Shown: positions 1-5,022, numbered from the stretch's first letter. The stretch: DNA of 6,800 nucleotides from an uncultured Clostridia bacterium (GCA_946187095.1 CAMHPW010000058.1:1-6800); one strand, 5' to 3'. Notes: generated by a model not told the origin, from the sequence alone. Made by a program: numbers and translations.

Positions 1-96
1 TCCCCAATCCCCATATTATATAATTATTTTATAAATAATAAAATTATAACTAAAATAAAAAATAAAAATAAATTAAATTAAACAAAATAAAGAAAT
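1..96. other. Near-pure A/T leader, eukaryote-like
   Basis: After a short C-rich start (positions 1-12), positions 13-96 carry only three G/C bases in 84. No Shine-Dalgarno sequence precedes the ATG at 97; the context is an A-rich AAGAAAT. This composition is unlike every intergenic stretch after position 330, all of which contain recognisable bacterial signals. Extremely A/T-rich intergenic DNA is known for anaerobic gut fungi (Neocallimastigomycota) and several protists. I infer a eukaryotic upstream or 5' untranslated region, but the lineage cannot be settled from this little sequence. Confidence 0.6.
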
Positions 97-330
97 ATGA
101 GTGAAGAAGTTAACCAATCTCCAGATAATAATCAATCTGCTGAAAATGCTTCTCCTTCAAAAAAAGAAATGGATATACAACGTTCATTAATGGAAATAGA
201 TAATGAAAGAAAAGAAAAAGATGAACAACAAAGATTCGGTTATTTTTCAGTTCCATATCCTTCAACCATAGGAGATCAAGCATATTCCCAAAAACAAGAA
301 TATCATCATAAAGTCGTTGATCGTAAAGTA
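97..330 (+). CDS. Eukaryote-like gene, N-terminal fragment (tentative CFAP96/C4orf47-like)
   Basis: The reading frame opens at ATG 97 and stays plausible for about 78 codons, to the junction near 330. The product is highly hydrophilic: an Asn/Gln/Ser/Glu-rich start (residues 2-22), a charged probably helical stretch (24-46), then a more ordered segment containing FGYFS (47-51) and IGD (58-60). From memory, human CFAP96 (C4orf47, cilia and flagella associated) starts with a similar pattern, G-x-F-S, six residues, then VGD, with matching spacing. Such a protein would suit an organism with flagellated zoospores or cilia. The frame stays open to 576, but beyond ~330 it runs out of frame through the bacterial HAD gene, so that part is artefactual. 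There is no sign of a bacterial ribosome binding site. The family call rests on a short recalled match and is weak; that this is a gene start is more secure. Confidence 0.4.
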
Positions 331-345
331 ATTTCTTCAATGCCC
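315..345. other. Junction between eukaryote-like and bacterial DNA
   Basis: Left of this interval the coding frame is that of ATG 97 and the DNA is very A/T-rich. Right of it the coding frame is a different one, occupied by a Cof-type HAD phosphatase that lacks its start and first half, and composition becomes that of the remaining bacterial DNA. The HAD frame has a stop at 324-326, and convincing HAD-like residues begin at about 339 (NARKNQDYKSF and onward). The breakpoint therefore lies roughly between 315 and 345. I see no target-site duplication, terminal repeat or recombinase site here. An assembly or library chimera is the likely cause. Confidence 0.65.
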
Positions 346-791
346 GAAAAAATCAGGATTACAAGAGTTTCAAACAAGTCCCGAACATTACTGCCTCAGA
401 CGATGACCGCATTATCTATTTCACCATGGTGGACAGCTATCAAAGACTCAAACCCATTTATGAACAAATCAAAACGCTCCCCCATGCCAAACCCACTCTT
501 TACCGTGACAACTATTCAGACCTGTATTTTCTCGAAGTCTTCAGTTCAGATGCCACTAAAGCAAACGGTGTCCTGAAAATCAAGAAAATGCTCCATGCCG
601 ATACTGTCGTGGCTTTCGGTGACAATCTCAATGATATCGATATGCTCAGAATTGCCGACATCGGTGTTGCCGTGGGCGATTGTGTCGAAGAAGTCAGGCA
701 ATATGCCGATATCATTATCGGCAACAGCTATGAAAACGGTGTTGCAGAATTTCTTCTCTCTCACTCGAAAAATTCGATTTCAGGTGTTTGA
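327..791 (+). CDS. Cof-type HAD-IIB phosphatase, C-terminal part, 5' truncated
   Basis: About 154 residues of a Cof-like haloacid-dehalogenase-superfamily phosphatase remain, ending at TGA 789-791. These cytosolic enzymes usually dephosphorylate sugar phosphates, flavin mononucleotide or similar small metabolites and are about 260-290 residues long. Visible are the end of the cap domain (around DDRIIYFTMVDSYQRLKPIY), the motif III lysine in TKANG (codon 558-560) and motif IV, GDNLNDIDM (618-644), which supplies the Mg2+-binding aspartates. Motif I (DxDGT, the nucleophile) and motif II are absent because the gene is cut at the junction near 330. There is no start codon in the real frame upstream; the ATG at 426 lies inside the conserved domain and is not a genuine start. 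The gene probably continues intact in the source genome. The substrate cannot be deduced. Its last 31 bases overlap the convergent gene that ends at 761. Confidence 0.85.
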   Translation, partial: SNFFNARKNQDYKSFKQVPNITASDDDRIIYFTMVDSYQRLKPIYEQIKTLPHAKPTLYRDNYSDLYFLEVFSSDATKANGVLKIKKMLHADTVVAFGDNLNDIDMLRIADIGVAVGDCVEEVRQYADIIIGNSYENGVAEFLLSHSKNSISGV

Positions 792-1417
792 ACTGCCGCT
801 TTCGGTGCAAACGGCACTGTATCGAATACTTCTACTATTTTATCCCTGAACCACAACGACGGCGTTACTCTTAATGCAAACCCATATCCGTTGTCCATCT
901 GCCATTTATAGCTTTCCGCCTGCGGTATGCCGTATACAGACAACAGTGTCATAATAATTCCGCCATGCGTGACAACTGCCGACTGCAATATATTTCCGTT
1001 AATGACTTCATTCACGATTTTTTCAAAGCCCCTGCATATCCTGATGGCAAATTCTTTGCCCGTTTCACCCTTGGGGGGTGATGTTTTATCCGAATTTTGC
1101 AGCCATTGAGTAAATTCGGGTTTTCCCGAAAGTTCAACGGCACTTTTGCCCTCCCATTCGCCGAAATCACATTCACTCAATGCCGGCACTGTATCAATAT
1201 CCCTATCGGGATAAATTATCTCACAAGTTTGTGTACATCTTGCCAGCGGACTTGCATATACTTTACTGCACACGGGATAGCCGAATTTCTCTTTGATATC
1301 CCTTAAATTCTCCTTTCCCTTTTCGGACAGGTTCACGTCCGTTCTTCCGATATATCTTCCTTTGAGGGTTTCGTCTATTGCCCCGTGACGTATCATATAT
1401 ATTACATACGACTGCAT
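761..1417 (-). CDS. Histidine phosphatase family protein (phosphoglycerate mutase-like)
   Basis: The 218-residue product belongs to the branch-1 histidine phosphatases (phosphoglycerate mutase / alpha-ribazole phosphatase / GpmB-like). These cytosolic enzymes form a phosphohistidine on the RHG histidine and hydrolyse small phosphoesters. Visible are R10-H11-G12, the GRYIGRTDVNLSEKG segment (20-34), SPLARCTQT (56-64) with the phosphate-pocket arginine R60, the acid E82 in the LSECDFGEWEG block, and the second histidine H151 in VVTHGG. All catalytic residues are present and the length is typical. The start at 1417 has AAGGAG 11 bases upstream; M8 would leave almost nothing before the RHG motif. 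The Trp-rich C-terminal tail after residue 175 is not a motif I recognise. An alpha-ribazole phosphatase (CobC) role is possible, but no cobalamin gene is nearby to support it. It is transcribed away from the XRE regulator across a shared 150-bp region, and its 3' end overlaps the HAD gene. Confidence 0.88.
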   Translation of the reverse strand: MQSYVIYMIRHGAIDETLKGRYIGRTDVNLSEKGKENLRDIKEKFGYPVCSKVYASPLARCTQTCEIIYPDRDIDTVPALSECDFGEWEGKSAVELSGKPEFTQWLQNSDKTSPPKGETGKEFAIRICRGFEKIVNEVINGNILQSAVVTHGGIIMTLLSVYGIPQAESYKWQMDNGYGFALRVTPSLWFRDKIVEVFDTVPFAPKAAVQTPEIEFFE

Positions 1418-1428
1418 ATCTCACAAAT

Positions 1429-1434
1429 CTCCTT
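1429..1434 (-). promoter_or_regulatory. Ribosome binding site of the histidine phosphatase gene
   Basis: On the minus strand this reads AAGGAG, 11 bases before ATG 1417. The spacing is slightly long but within the working range, and it supports this start over the internal Met at residue 8. Confidence 0.6.
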
Positions 1435-1454
1435 AAAAATTTTTCAAAAACAAC

Positions 1455-1483
1455 TTTACAAACTGTTTTACTTGTTATATAAT
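1455..1483 (+). promoter_or_regulatory. Sigma-70/sigma-A type promoter for the XRE regulator gene
   Basis: TTTACA at 1455-1460 and a perfect TATAAT at 1478-1483 are separated by 17 bases, the optimal spacing. Transcription would begin near 1490, giving a leader of about 78 bases before ATG 1568. The -35 hexamer lies inside the first copy of the 16-bp direct repeat, and the second copy covers the expected start point, an arrangement suited to repression. A second A/T-rich -10-like hexamer at 1532-1537 has no convincing -35 partner. Confidence 0.6.
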
Positions 1484-1498
1484 TTACATACTGTTTTA
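1455..1498. repeat. Pair of 16-bp direct repeats, candidate operator
   Basis: TTTACAAACTGTTTTA at 1455-1470 and TTTACATACTGTTTTA at 1483-1498 differ at one base and are 28 bp apart start to start. They lie between the divergent histidine phosphatase and XRE regulator genes and flank the regulator's -10 box. The first copy also forms an interrupted inverted repeat with the preceding AAAACA at 1447-1452 (partner TGTTTT at 1464-1469). XRE regulators commonly bind paired sites next to their own promoter, so these may be its binding sites. That assignment is an inference from position. Confidence 0.45.
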
Positions 1499-1554
1499 AT
1501 TTGCCGAAACAGGTCGTTTTCATATCTAATATATAATTTTGTTCATATAATGTC

Positions 1555-1560
1555 AAGGAG
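1555..1560 (+). promoter_or_regulatory. Ribosome binding site of the XRE regulator gene
   Basis: AAGGAG sits 7 bases before ATG 1568. It fixes the start there: the open frame extends back to 1385, but those extra 61 codons would translate the promoter region and have no ribosome binding site. Confidence 0.8.
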
Positions 1561-1567
1561 TTTTTTC

Positions 1568-2248
1568 ATGAGTGATTTTCCGAGAATGATAACCCTTTTA
1601 CGCAAGGAAAAAGGATTAAGTCAAAAACAGGCTGCCCTTGAGCTGGGCGTGTCACAGGCTCTGCTGTCGCACTATGAAAAGGGCATCAGAGAATGCGGAC
1701 TTGATTTTGCCGTAAAGATTGCCGACTACTACAACGTGTCATGCGATTATCTTCTGGGCAGGACTGCCGACAGAAACAACACGCACTTTGAAACGAATCT
1801 TCTTCAAAGTGCCGAAAACAAATCCAACAAATCAAATATCGCTCTCTCTGCCAACAAACAGCTTATTATCCATTCCATAGAAATTATATTCGGTATTCTC
1901 GAACAGGCTGACTGCAAGGGACTCAATGCCGAGATATCATCTTATTTGATGGTATCTCTTTATAAAGTTCTGCGTATACTTTATTCTGCCAATCCCAAAA
2001 ATCCGCAGGCCATGTTTGCCGTCATGCCCGAAGTGTACAAAGGCTTATCCTCTGCACTTCAGTGTATCGGCGAATCCAATGCCGAATGTCTTTCCCACGG
2101 CAAAAATACTCCCGGTTCGGAAGGTCTTGACAGCACTTTTGCACCCTCTCTTTCGCCTAATATTATTTCGAGGTTATATCCCGAATCGGCACCGTCCCTT
2201 TATGAGTTGGTTCATAAAATCGAAGATAAATTAAAAAAACTTTCCTGA
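1568..2248 (+). CDS. XRE/Cro-CI family helix-turn-helix transcriptional regulator
   Basis: The 226-residue protein begins with a typical HTH_3 DNA-binding domain (about residues 6-66). It has RMITLLRKEKGLSQKQAALELGVSQALLSHYEKGIR followed by LDFAVKIADYYNVSCDYLLGRT, the usual five-helix pattern ending in the YLLG signature, with the recognition helix around VSQALLSHYE. The remaining ~155 residues are not a domain I recognise: a linker rich in Asn/Ser, a helical stretch around residues 95-180 (IHSIEIIFGILEQ, SSYLMVSLYKVLRILY), then a Ser/Pro-rich segment and a short charged C-terminal helix. There is no peptidase (ImmA/LexA) or cupin domain, so an effector is not evident. It is a monocistronic gene with its own promoter and an intrinsic terminator seven bases after its stop. 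The repeats at its promoter suggest autoregulation, possibly with control of the divergent histidine phosphatase gene. No phage or conjugative genes accompany it. Confidence 0.88.
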   Translation: MSDFPRMITLLRKEKGLSQKQAALELGVSQALLSHYEKGIRECGLDFAVKIADYYNVSCDYLLGRTADRNNTHFETNLLQSAENKSNKSNIALSANKQLIIHSIEIIFGILEQADCKGLNAEISSYLMVSLYKVLRILYSANPKNPQAMFAVMPEVYKGLSSALQCIGESNAECLSHGKNTPGSEGLDSTFAPSLSPNIISRLYPESAPSLYELVHKIEDKLKKLS

Positions 2249-2255
2249 AATTCAA

Positions 2256-2292
2256 AAAGCTGACAGCCTTTTCACTGTCAGCTTTATTTTTT
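2256..2292. terminator. Bidirectional rho-independent terminator
   Basis: Perfect 11-bp arms, AAAGCTGACAG at 2256-2266 and CTGTCAGCTTT at 2275-2285, enclose an 8-base loop. They are followed on the plus strand by TATTTTTT and on the minus strand by TTTTTGAATTT. It lies between the convergent XRE regulator and lipoprotein genes and can serve both. The plus-strand T run overlaps the lipoprotein stop codon at 2291-2293. Confidence 0.88.
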
Positions 2293-3169
2293 ACTGCACT
2301 ATCTCATATCCGTCGGGAACTCTGAACAGGCTTTCATCAGGCGTATTGTTAATGGCATTGATCGCTATTTCAGAAACATTCTGACCATTTTTACTTATAA
2401 TATATACGGGCGTTTCACCGTCAAAATATACTTTCACGGTTTTTCCGTCCGTACTGTATTCCTCAAAGCTGTATTCCGTACCCTTATACTGCTCCGTACC
2501 GCTGCCTTTGTATTCCAGCGTATCCAGACCAAAACTTGATGACAACTGTGAAAGTATATCATTCGCTATGCTGTTCTGTGTAAGATCATCGTCTATCTGC
2601 AATTTTTCATCGGGATCATATGCCTCTCCTGTTAAAAATGCCCTTTTTTCCGTATCCTCTATCAGATATGTTCCATTGGAATTTCCGATCACCCTGACAC
2701 TGTCTTCACCCAATGTGAATTTTTCCATGATACCGCTGTCACTTCTTGCCAGTTCTGCATTGAATTTTACCGACAGTCCGCCGAAAAGTGCAAATTCTCC
2801 CGTGACATTCATGTATATATTTTGGCTTCCAAGGGCTTTTTGCATATATCCCTTTGTCTGATCGCCCAGCTTGCTGACATCTACCAGTCTTTCAATGATC
2901 TCTTTCGGATATTCCGCCTCAAAGCTGCTTTCCGAAACCTCCGCTGAACTCTCTTTTTTGCTTTCCTGCGAAACTTCAGAAATTTCCGAAACCTTTTCCG
3001 ACTCCTCTTTTGACGTTTCCTCTGAACTCTCCGATACGGCACTTACTTCCGATATTTCAGAAACTTCAGAAACTTCAGATATTTCAGATATTTCAGATAT
3101 TTCATTTGCTTTTTGTGTACATGAAGTTAATAAAAGTGCAGTAAACAAAACCAATATTATTTTTTTCAT
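2291..3169 (-). CDS. Secreted lipoprotein with Ser/Glu-rich repeat linker
   Basis: The 292-residue protein starts with a short lipoprotein signal peptide: MKK, a hydrophobic core (residues 4-14) and a lipobox L14-T15-S16-C17. It should be lipidated at C17 and anchored on the outer face of the cell membrane. Residues 22-84 are a low-complexity linker of SEI/SEV tripeptides and Ser/Glu/Lys, very acidic, probably extended or coiled, spanning the wall. The rest (about 88-292) is a globular domain rich in alternating beta-like strands that ends in LFRVPDGYEIV. That ending recalls LolA/LppX-like lipoprotein domains of Gram-positive bacteria, but the match is loose and no ligand or catalytic motif is visible. 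The start at 3169 is chosen because AAAGGAGG lies 8 bases upstream and the signal peptide begins there; the in-frame Met at 3223 lies upstream of the promoter. It is a single gene with its own promoter and terminator. Function unknown. Confidence 0.85.
   Translation of the reverse strand: MKKIILVLFTALLLTSCTQKANEISEISEISEVSEVSEISEVSAVSESSEETSKEESEKVSEISEVSQESKKESSAEVSESSFEAEYPKEIIERLVDVSKLGDQTKGYMQKALGSQNIYMNVTGEFALFGGLSVKFNAELARSDSGIMEKFTLGEDSVRVIGNSNGTYLIEDTEKRAFLTGEAYDPDEKLQIDDDLTQNSIANDILSQLSSSFGLDTLEYKGSGTEQYKGTEYSFEEYSTDGKTVKVYFDGETPVYIISKNGQNVSEIAINAINNTPDESLFRVPDGYEIVQ
3051..3104. repeat. Six tandem 9-bp repeats within the lipoprotein linker
   Basis: Six contiguous units on the plus strand: GATATTTCA at 3051, 3078, 3087 and 3096, and GAAACTTCA at 3060 and 3069. 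On the minus strand each encodes Ser-Glu-Ile or Ser-Glu-Val in the linker. Diverged units recur at 2970-2996. Because the unit is nine bases, gain or loss of copies by replication slippage would keep the frame and only change linker length. Confidence 0.85.
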
Positions 3170-3177
3170 TTTGAATT

Positions 3178-3185
3178 CCTCCTTT
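3178..3185 (-). promoter_or_regulatory. Strong ribosome binding site of the lipoprotein gene
   Basis: The minus strand reads AAAGGAGG here, 8 bases before ATG 3169. It decides the start in favour of the Met that opens the signal peptide, rejecting the upstream Met at 3223. Confidence 0.85.
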
Positions 3186-3191
3186 ACGTTA

Positions 3192-3220
3192 ATTATATCA
3201 CATTGTTTTTGCATAAACAA
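3192..3220 (-). promoter_or_regulatory. Sigma-A type promoter for the lipoprotein gene, extended -10
   Basis: On the minus strand, TTGTTT (3220-3215), a 17-base spacer and a perfect TATAAT (3197-3192) preceded by TGA (an extended -10, TGnTATAAT). Transcription should start near 3185, right at the ribosome binding site, so the leader would be only about 15-20 bases. Confidence 0.65.
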
Positions 3221-3265
3221 CAACTATTTATTGGATTTCTCAAAAGAAATGATTGAAATTTTTTC

Positions 3266-3295
3266 CTGACTGTATTACAATATATATAATATAAT
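3266..3295 (+). promoter_or_regulatory. Candidate promoter for the HAD-proC operon
   Basis: Two overlapping TATAAT hexamers (3285-3290 and 3290-3295) lie in a TATATATAATATAAT stretch. The best -35 match is CTGACT at 3266-3271, 18 bases before the second -10. The -10 is strong and the -35 poor. The first base of the transcript would fall very close to the ribosome binding site CGGAG (3302-3306), which is 8 bases before ATG 3315. Confidence 0.45.
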
Positions 3296-3314
3296 ATGAA
3301 ACGGAGTTTTTGAT

Positions 3315-4040
3315 ATGTATAAAAATTATATCTTTGACCTGTACGGCACTCTTGTTGATATCAGAACAAACGAATGGAAAGCAAGCCTTTGGAAAAATAT
3401 GTCAGTGATATATTCCATGCATGGTGCCGTATATTCCCCCCGTGAACTCAACAAGACCTATAATGCCTATGTCAAGGAACAGATCGCACAGATTCCTCCC
3501 GAAAAATATTCCACCCATCCCGAACCCCAGATCGAATACGTCTTTCAGAAAATGTTCACCGCAAAAGGCATTGACTGCCCGATGGCACTTGCCAAAGAAA
3601 CAGGTCTTGTATTTCGTGCCTTGTCCCTCAAATACATAAAGCTCTATGACGGCGTACACGAATTGTTTGACGCTATCCATCAAAACGGCGGCAAGGCTTA
3701 TCTTCTTTCCAATGCCCAGCGTATCTTTACAGAACCTGAAATCCGTCTGCTCGGCATTTATGACGAATTTGAAGATGTCATTATCTCCTCCGATATCGGC
3801 TGTGCAAAGCCCGACATCAAATTCTATCAGCATATTCTCAAGAAACATAATCTCGATCCCAAAGAATCCATCATGATCGGCAATGACTATATCACGGATA
3901 TTCAGGGCTCTTTCAATGCAGGCATTGACTCTCTTTATCTGCATACCGCTATCTCCCCCGAAATCAAGGGTGAACTGCTCGCAAAATATCCCGTTATGAG
4001 CGGTGATCTCTTTGAAGCGATAAATATTCTTTTTAATTAA
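3315..4040 (+). CDS. HAD family hydrolase with DxYGT active-site motif
   Basis: The 241-residue protein is a full-length class-I (helical cap) haloacid dehalogenase superfamily hydrolase, presumably cytosolic. Motif I is F7-D8-L9-Y10-G11-T12-L13, with nucleophile D8. Motif II is LLSN with S132, motif III is CAKPD with K165, and motif IV is IGNDYITDI with D191 and D195. The cap occupies about residues 17-105. The unusual feature is Tyr10 where phosphatases normally carry the second Asp (general acid/base). L-2-haloacid dehalogenases also have DxYGT, so the reaction may not be standard phosphate-ester hydrolysis, though many annotated Firmicutes HAD proteins share this form. ATG 3315 is preceded by CGGAG at 8 bases. 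proC starts 15 bases after its stop, so the two are probably co-transcribed; a role connected to proline or glutamyl phosphate metabolism is only a guess. Substrate unknown. Confidence 0.87.
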   Translation: MYKNYIFDLYGTLVDIRTNEWKASLWKNMSVIYSMHGAVYSPRELNKTYNAYVKEQIAQIPPEKYSTHPEPQIEYVFQKMFTAKGIDCPMALAKETGLVFRALSLKYIKLYDGVHELFDAIHQNGGKAYLLSNAQRIFTEPEIRLLGIYDEFEDVIISSDIGCAKPDIKFYQHILKKHNLDPKESIMIGNDYITDIQGSFNAGIDSLYLHTAISPEIKGELLAKYPVMSGDLFEAINILFN

Positions 4041-4042
4041 AA

Positions 4043-4049
4043 TGAGGTG
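4043..4049 (+). promoter_or_regulatory. Ribosome binding site of proC
   Basis: TGAGGTG ends 6 bases before ATG 4056. A GTG at 4047 is in the same frame but overlaps this Shine-Dalgarno sequence and has none of its own, so ATG 4056 is the better start. Confidence 0.65.
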
Positions 4050-4055
4050 CTTGAA

Positions 4056-4946
4056 ATGTTAAAAGATTTAATAGGAAAATTTAAAATTGACGGCAGCGAA
4101 ACCCCGCTTGACCATGAAGAAACCGATTATGAAGAACTCTATGGAGATGATCAAAAAATAGGCTTCATCGGTGCAGGGAATATGGCTACTGCCATTGTCA
4201 ACGGTCTTTTGAAATCTCATACCCCCGAAGAAACCATCTTCGTGCATGACTGCAATGTCAGGCAGTTGAAACACATGGCTGAGTTGGGTGTAAATATCGC
4301 CTATACGATTGAGGAACTCGTTGAAAATTCCGATATTATCGTACTTGCCGTGAAACCCCAGAATTACGATGAAGTCCTTGCCGAAATCAAAACTGCCGTC
4401 ACTGACAAAAAAATATTTGTCACAATTGCCGCCGGAATTTCCATTGACTATGTAAGAAAGGGCTTGGGTATGGATTGTCCTATGGTGCGTGTCATGCCCA
4501 ATACGCCGCTTTTGCTCGGAAAAGGTGCTACTGCCGTATGCCGTTCCGAAAATATCTCTGACAAAAATTTCAAAACGATTTACAATATGTTTGCCAATTC
4601 GGGTGAAGCCGTTGAACTGCCCGAAGAACAAATGAATGCCGTTATTGCCGTCAATGGCAGCAGCCCTGCCTATGTCTATCTCTTTGCGAAGGCTATGACA
4701 GACTATGCCGTTTCTGTCGGCATTGACAAAGATGTTGCCCTGAAACTCGTTGCACAAACTTTCATAGGAAGTGCCGAAATGCTGCTTTCCAGCGGTGATG
4801 ATCCCGATACGCTCATTCAGAAAGTCTGCTCAAAGGGCGGTACTACCATTGAAGCCGTCAATGTCCTCAATGAAAACAATGTCCCCCAAATTATCATGGA
4901 CGCTATGGCTGCCTGTACGAAACGTGCCGAAGAACTTGGTAAATGA
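4056..4946 (+). CDS. proC: Pyrroline-5-carboxylate reductase
   Basis: This cytosolic enzyme reduces 1-pyrroline-5-carboxylate to L-proline with NAD(P)H, the last step of proline synthesis. The product has 296 residues. The Rossmann nucleotide site is KIGFIGAGNMA (34-44, glycines G36, G39, G41); VMPNTPLLLGKGATAV follows in the middle. The C-terminal helical dimerisation and catalytic domain shows AVNGSSPAYVYLFAKAM, then QTFIGSAEMLLSSGDDP and VCSKGGTTIEAV. These are the family's signature blocks, and nothing essential appears missing. The oddity is an acidic extension of about 33 residues before the Rossmann fold (MLKDLIGKFKIDGSETP and onward); typical ProC is about 265-280 residues and starts almost directly at this fold. 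proA and proB are not in this window. It follows the HAD gene by 15 bases in an apparent operon that ends at the terminator at 4982. Identification is secure. Confidence 0.95.
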   Translation: MLKDLIGKFKIDGSETPLDHEETDYEELYGDDQKIGFIGAGNMATAIVNGLLKSHTPEETIFVHDCNVRQLKHMAELGVNIAYTIEELVENSDIIVLAVKPQNYDEVLAEIKTAVTDKKIFVTIAAGISIDYVRKGLGMDCPMVRVMPNTPLLLGKGATAVCRSENISDKNFKTIYNMFANSGEAVELPEEQMNAVIAVNGSSPAYVYLFAKAMTDYAVSVGIDKDVALKLVAQTFIGSAEMLLSSGDDPDTLIQKVCSKGGTTIEAVNVLNENNVPQIIMDAMAACTKRAEELGK

Positions 4947-4966
4947 GGAATTAGGAATTAGGAATT
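4946..4966. repeat. Three tandem AGGAATT heptamers
   Basis: AGGAATT is repeated exactly three times at 4946-4966, beginning at the last base of the proC stop codon and ending 15 bases before the terminator stem. Heptamer tandem repeats of similar sequence are found between genes in several bacterial groups. No inverted ends, duplication or open frame is attached, so I cannot call it a mobile element. Confidence 0.7.
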
Positions 4967-4981
4967 AACAATAGACACATA

Positions 4982-5021
4982 AAGACCGTTGACTTTTTCA
5001 GCCAACGGTCTTGTTTATTTT
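4982..5021. terminator. Rho-independent terminator after proC
   Basis: Perfect 10-bp arms AAGACCGTTG (4982-4991) and CAACGGTCTT (5003-5012) enclose an 11-base loop and are followed on the plus strand by GTTTATTTT. It ends the HAD-proC operon. The convergent phosphoglucomutase gene ends at 5023, so its transcript also enters this hairpin, but on that strand the following T tract is poor (TTTATG). Confidence 0.82.
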
Positions 5022-5022
5022 C

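Noticed and set aside
97..576. A single 159-residue novel protein spanning the whole open frame
   Set aside because: After about residue 78 it runs through the conserved HAD gene in the wrong frame, and composition changes at the same place. The downstream part is a shadow of the HAD coding sequence.
765..777. TCGAA-AAA-TTCGA palindrome as a terminator between the convergent genes
   Set aside because: Only a 5-bp A/T-rich stem with a 3-base loop and no T run. It is inside coding sequence and too weak.
1385..1567. 61-codon N-terminal extension of the XRE regulator
   Set aside because: It would translate the promoter and repeats, lacks a ribosome binding site, and the HTH domain begins right after ATG 1568, which has AAGGAG at 7 bases.
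3051..3104. CRISPR-like or mobile-element repeat
   Set aside because: The units are 9 bp, contiguous without spacers and in frame with the lipoprotein, so they are a coding tandem repeat.
3170..3223. Upstream Met at 3223 as the lipoprotein start
   Set aside because: It lies upstream of the predicted transcription start and would bury the signal peptide; the Met at 3169 has a strong AAAGGAGG.
2871..3269. Plus-strand open frame rich in Ser/Asp opposite the lipoprotein
   Set aside because: It mirrors the Ser-Glu repeat codons on the opposite strand and has no ribosome binding site; the same holds for the other antisense frames over the histidine phosphatase, HAD, proC and phosphoglucomutase genes.
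4047..4055. GTG 4047 as the proC start
   Set aside because: It overlaps the Shine-Dalgarno sequence that serves ATG 4056 and has no ribosome binding site of its own.
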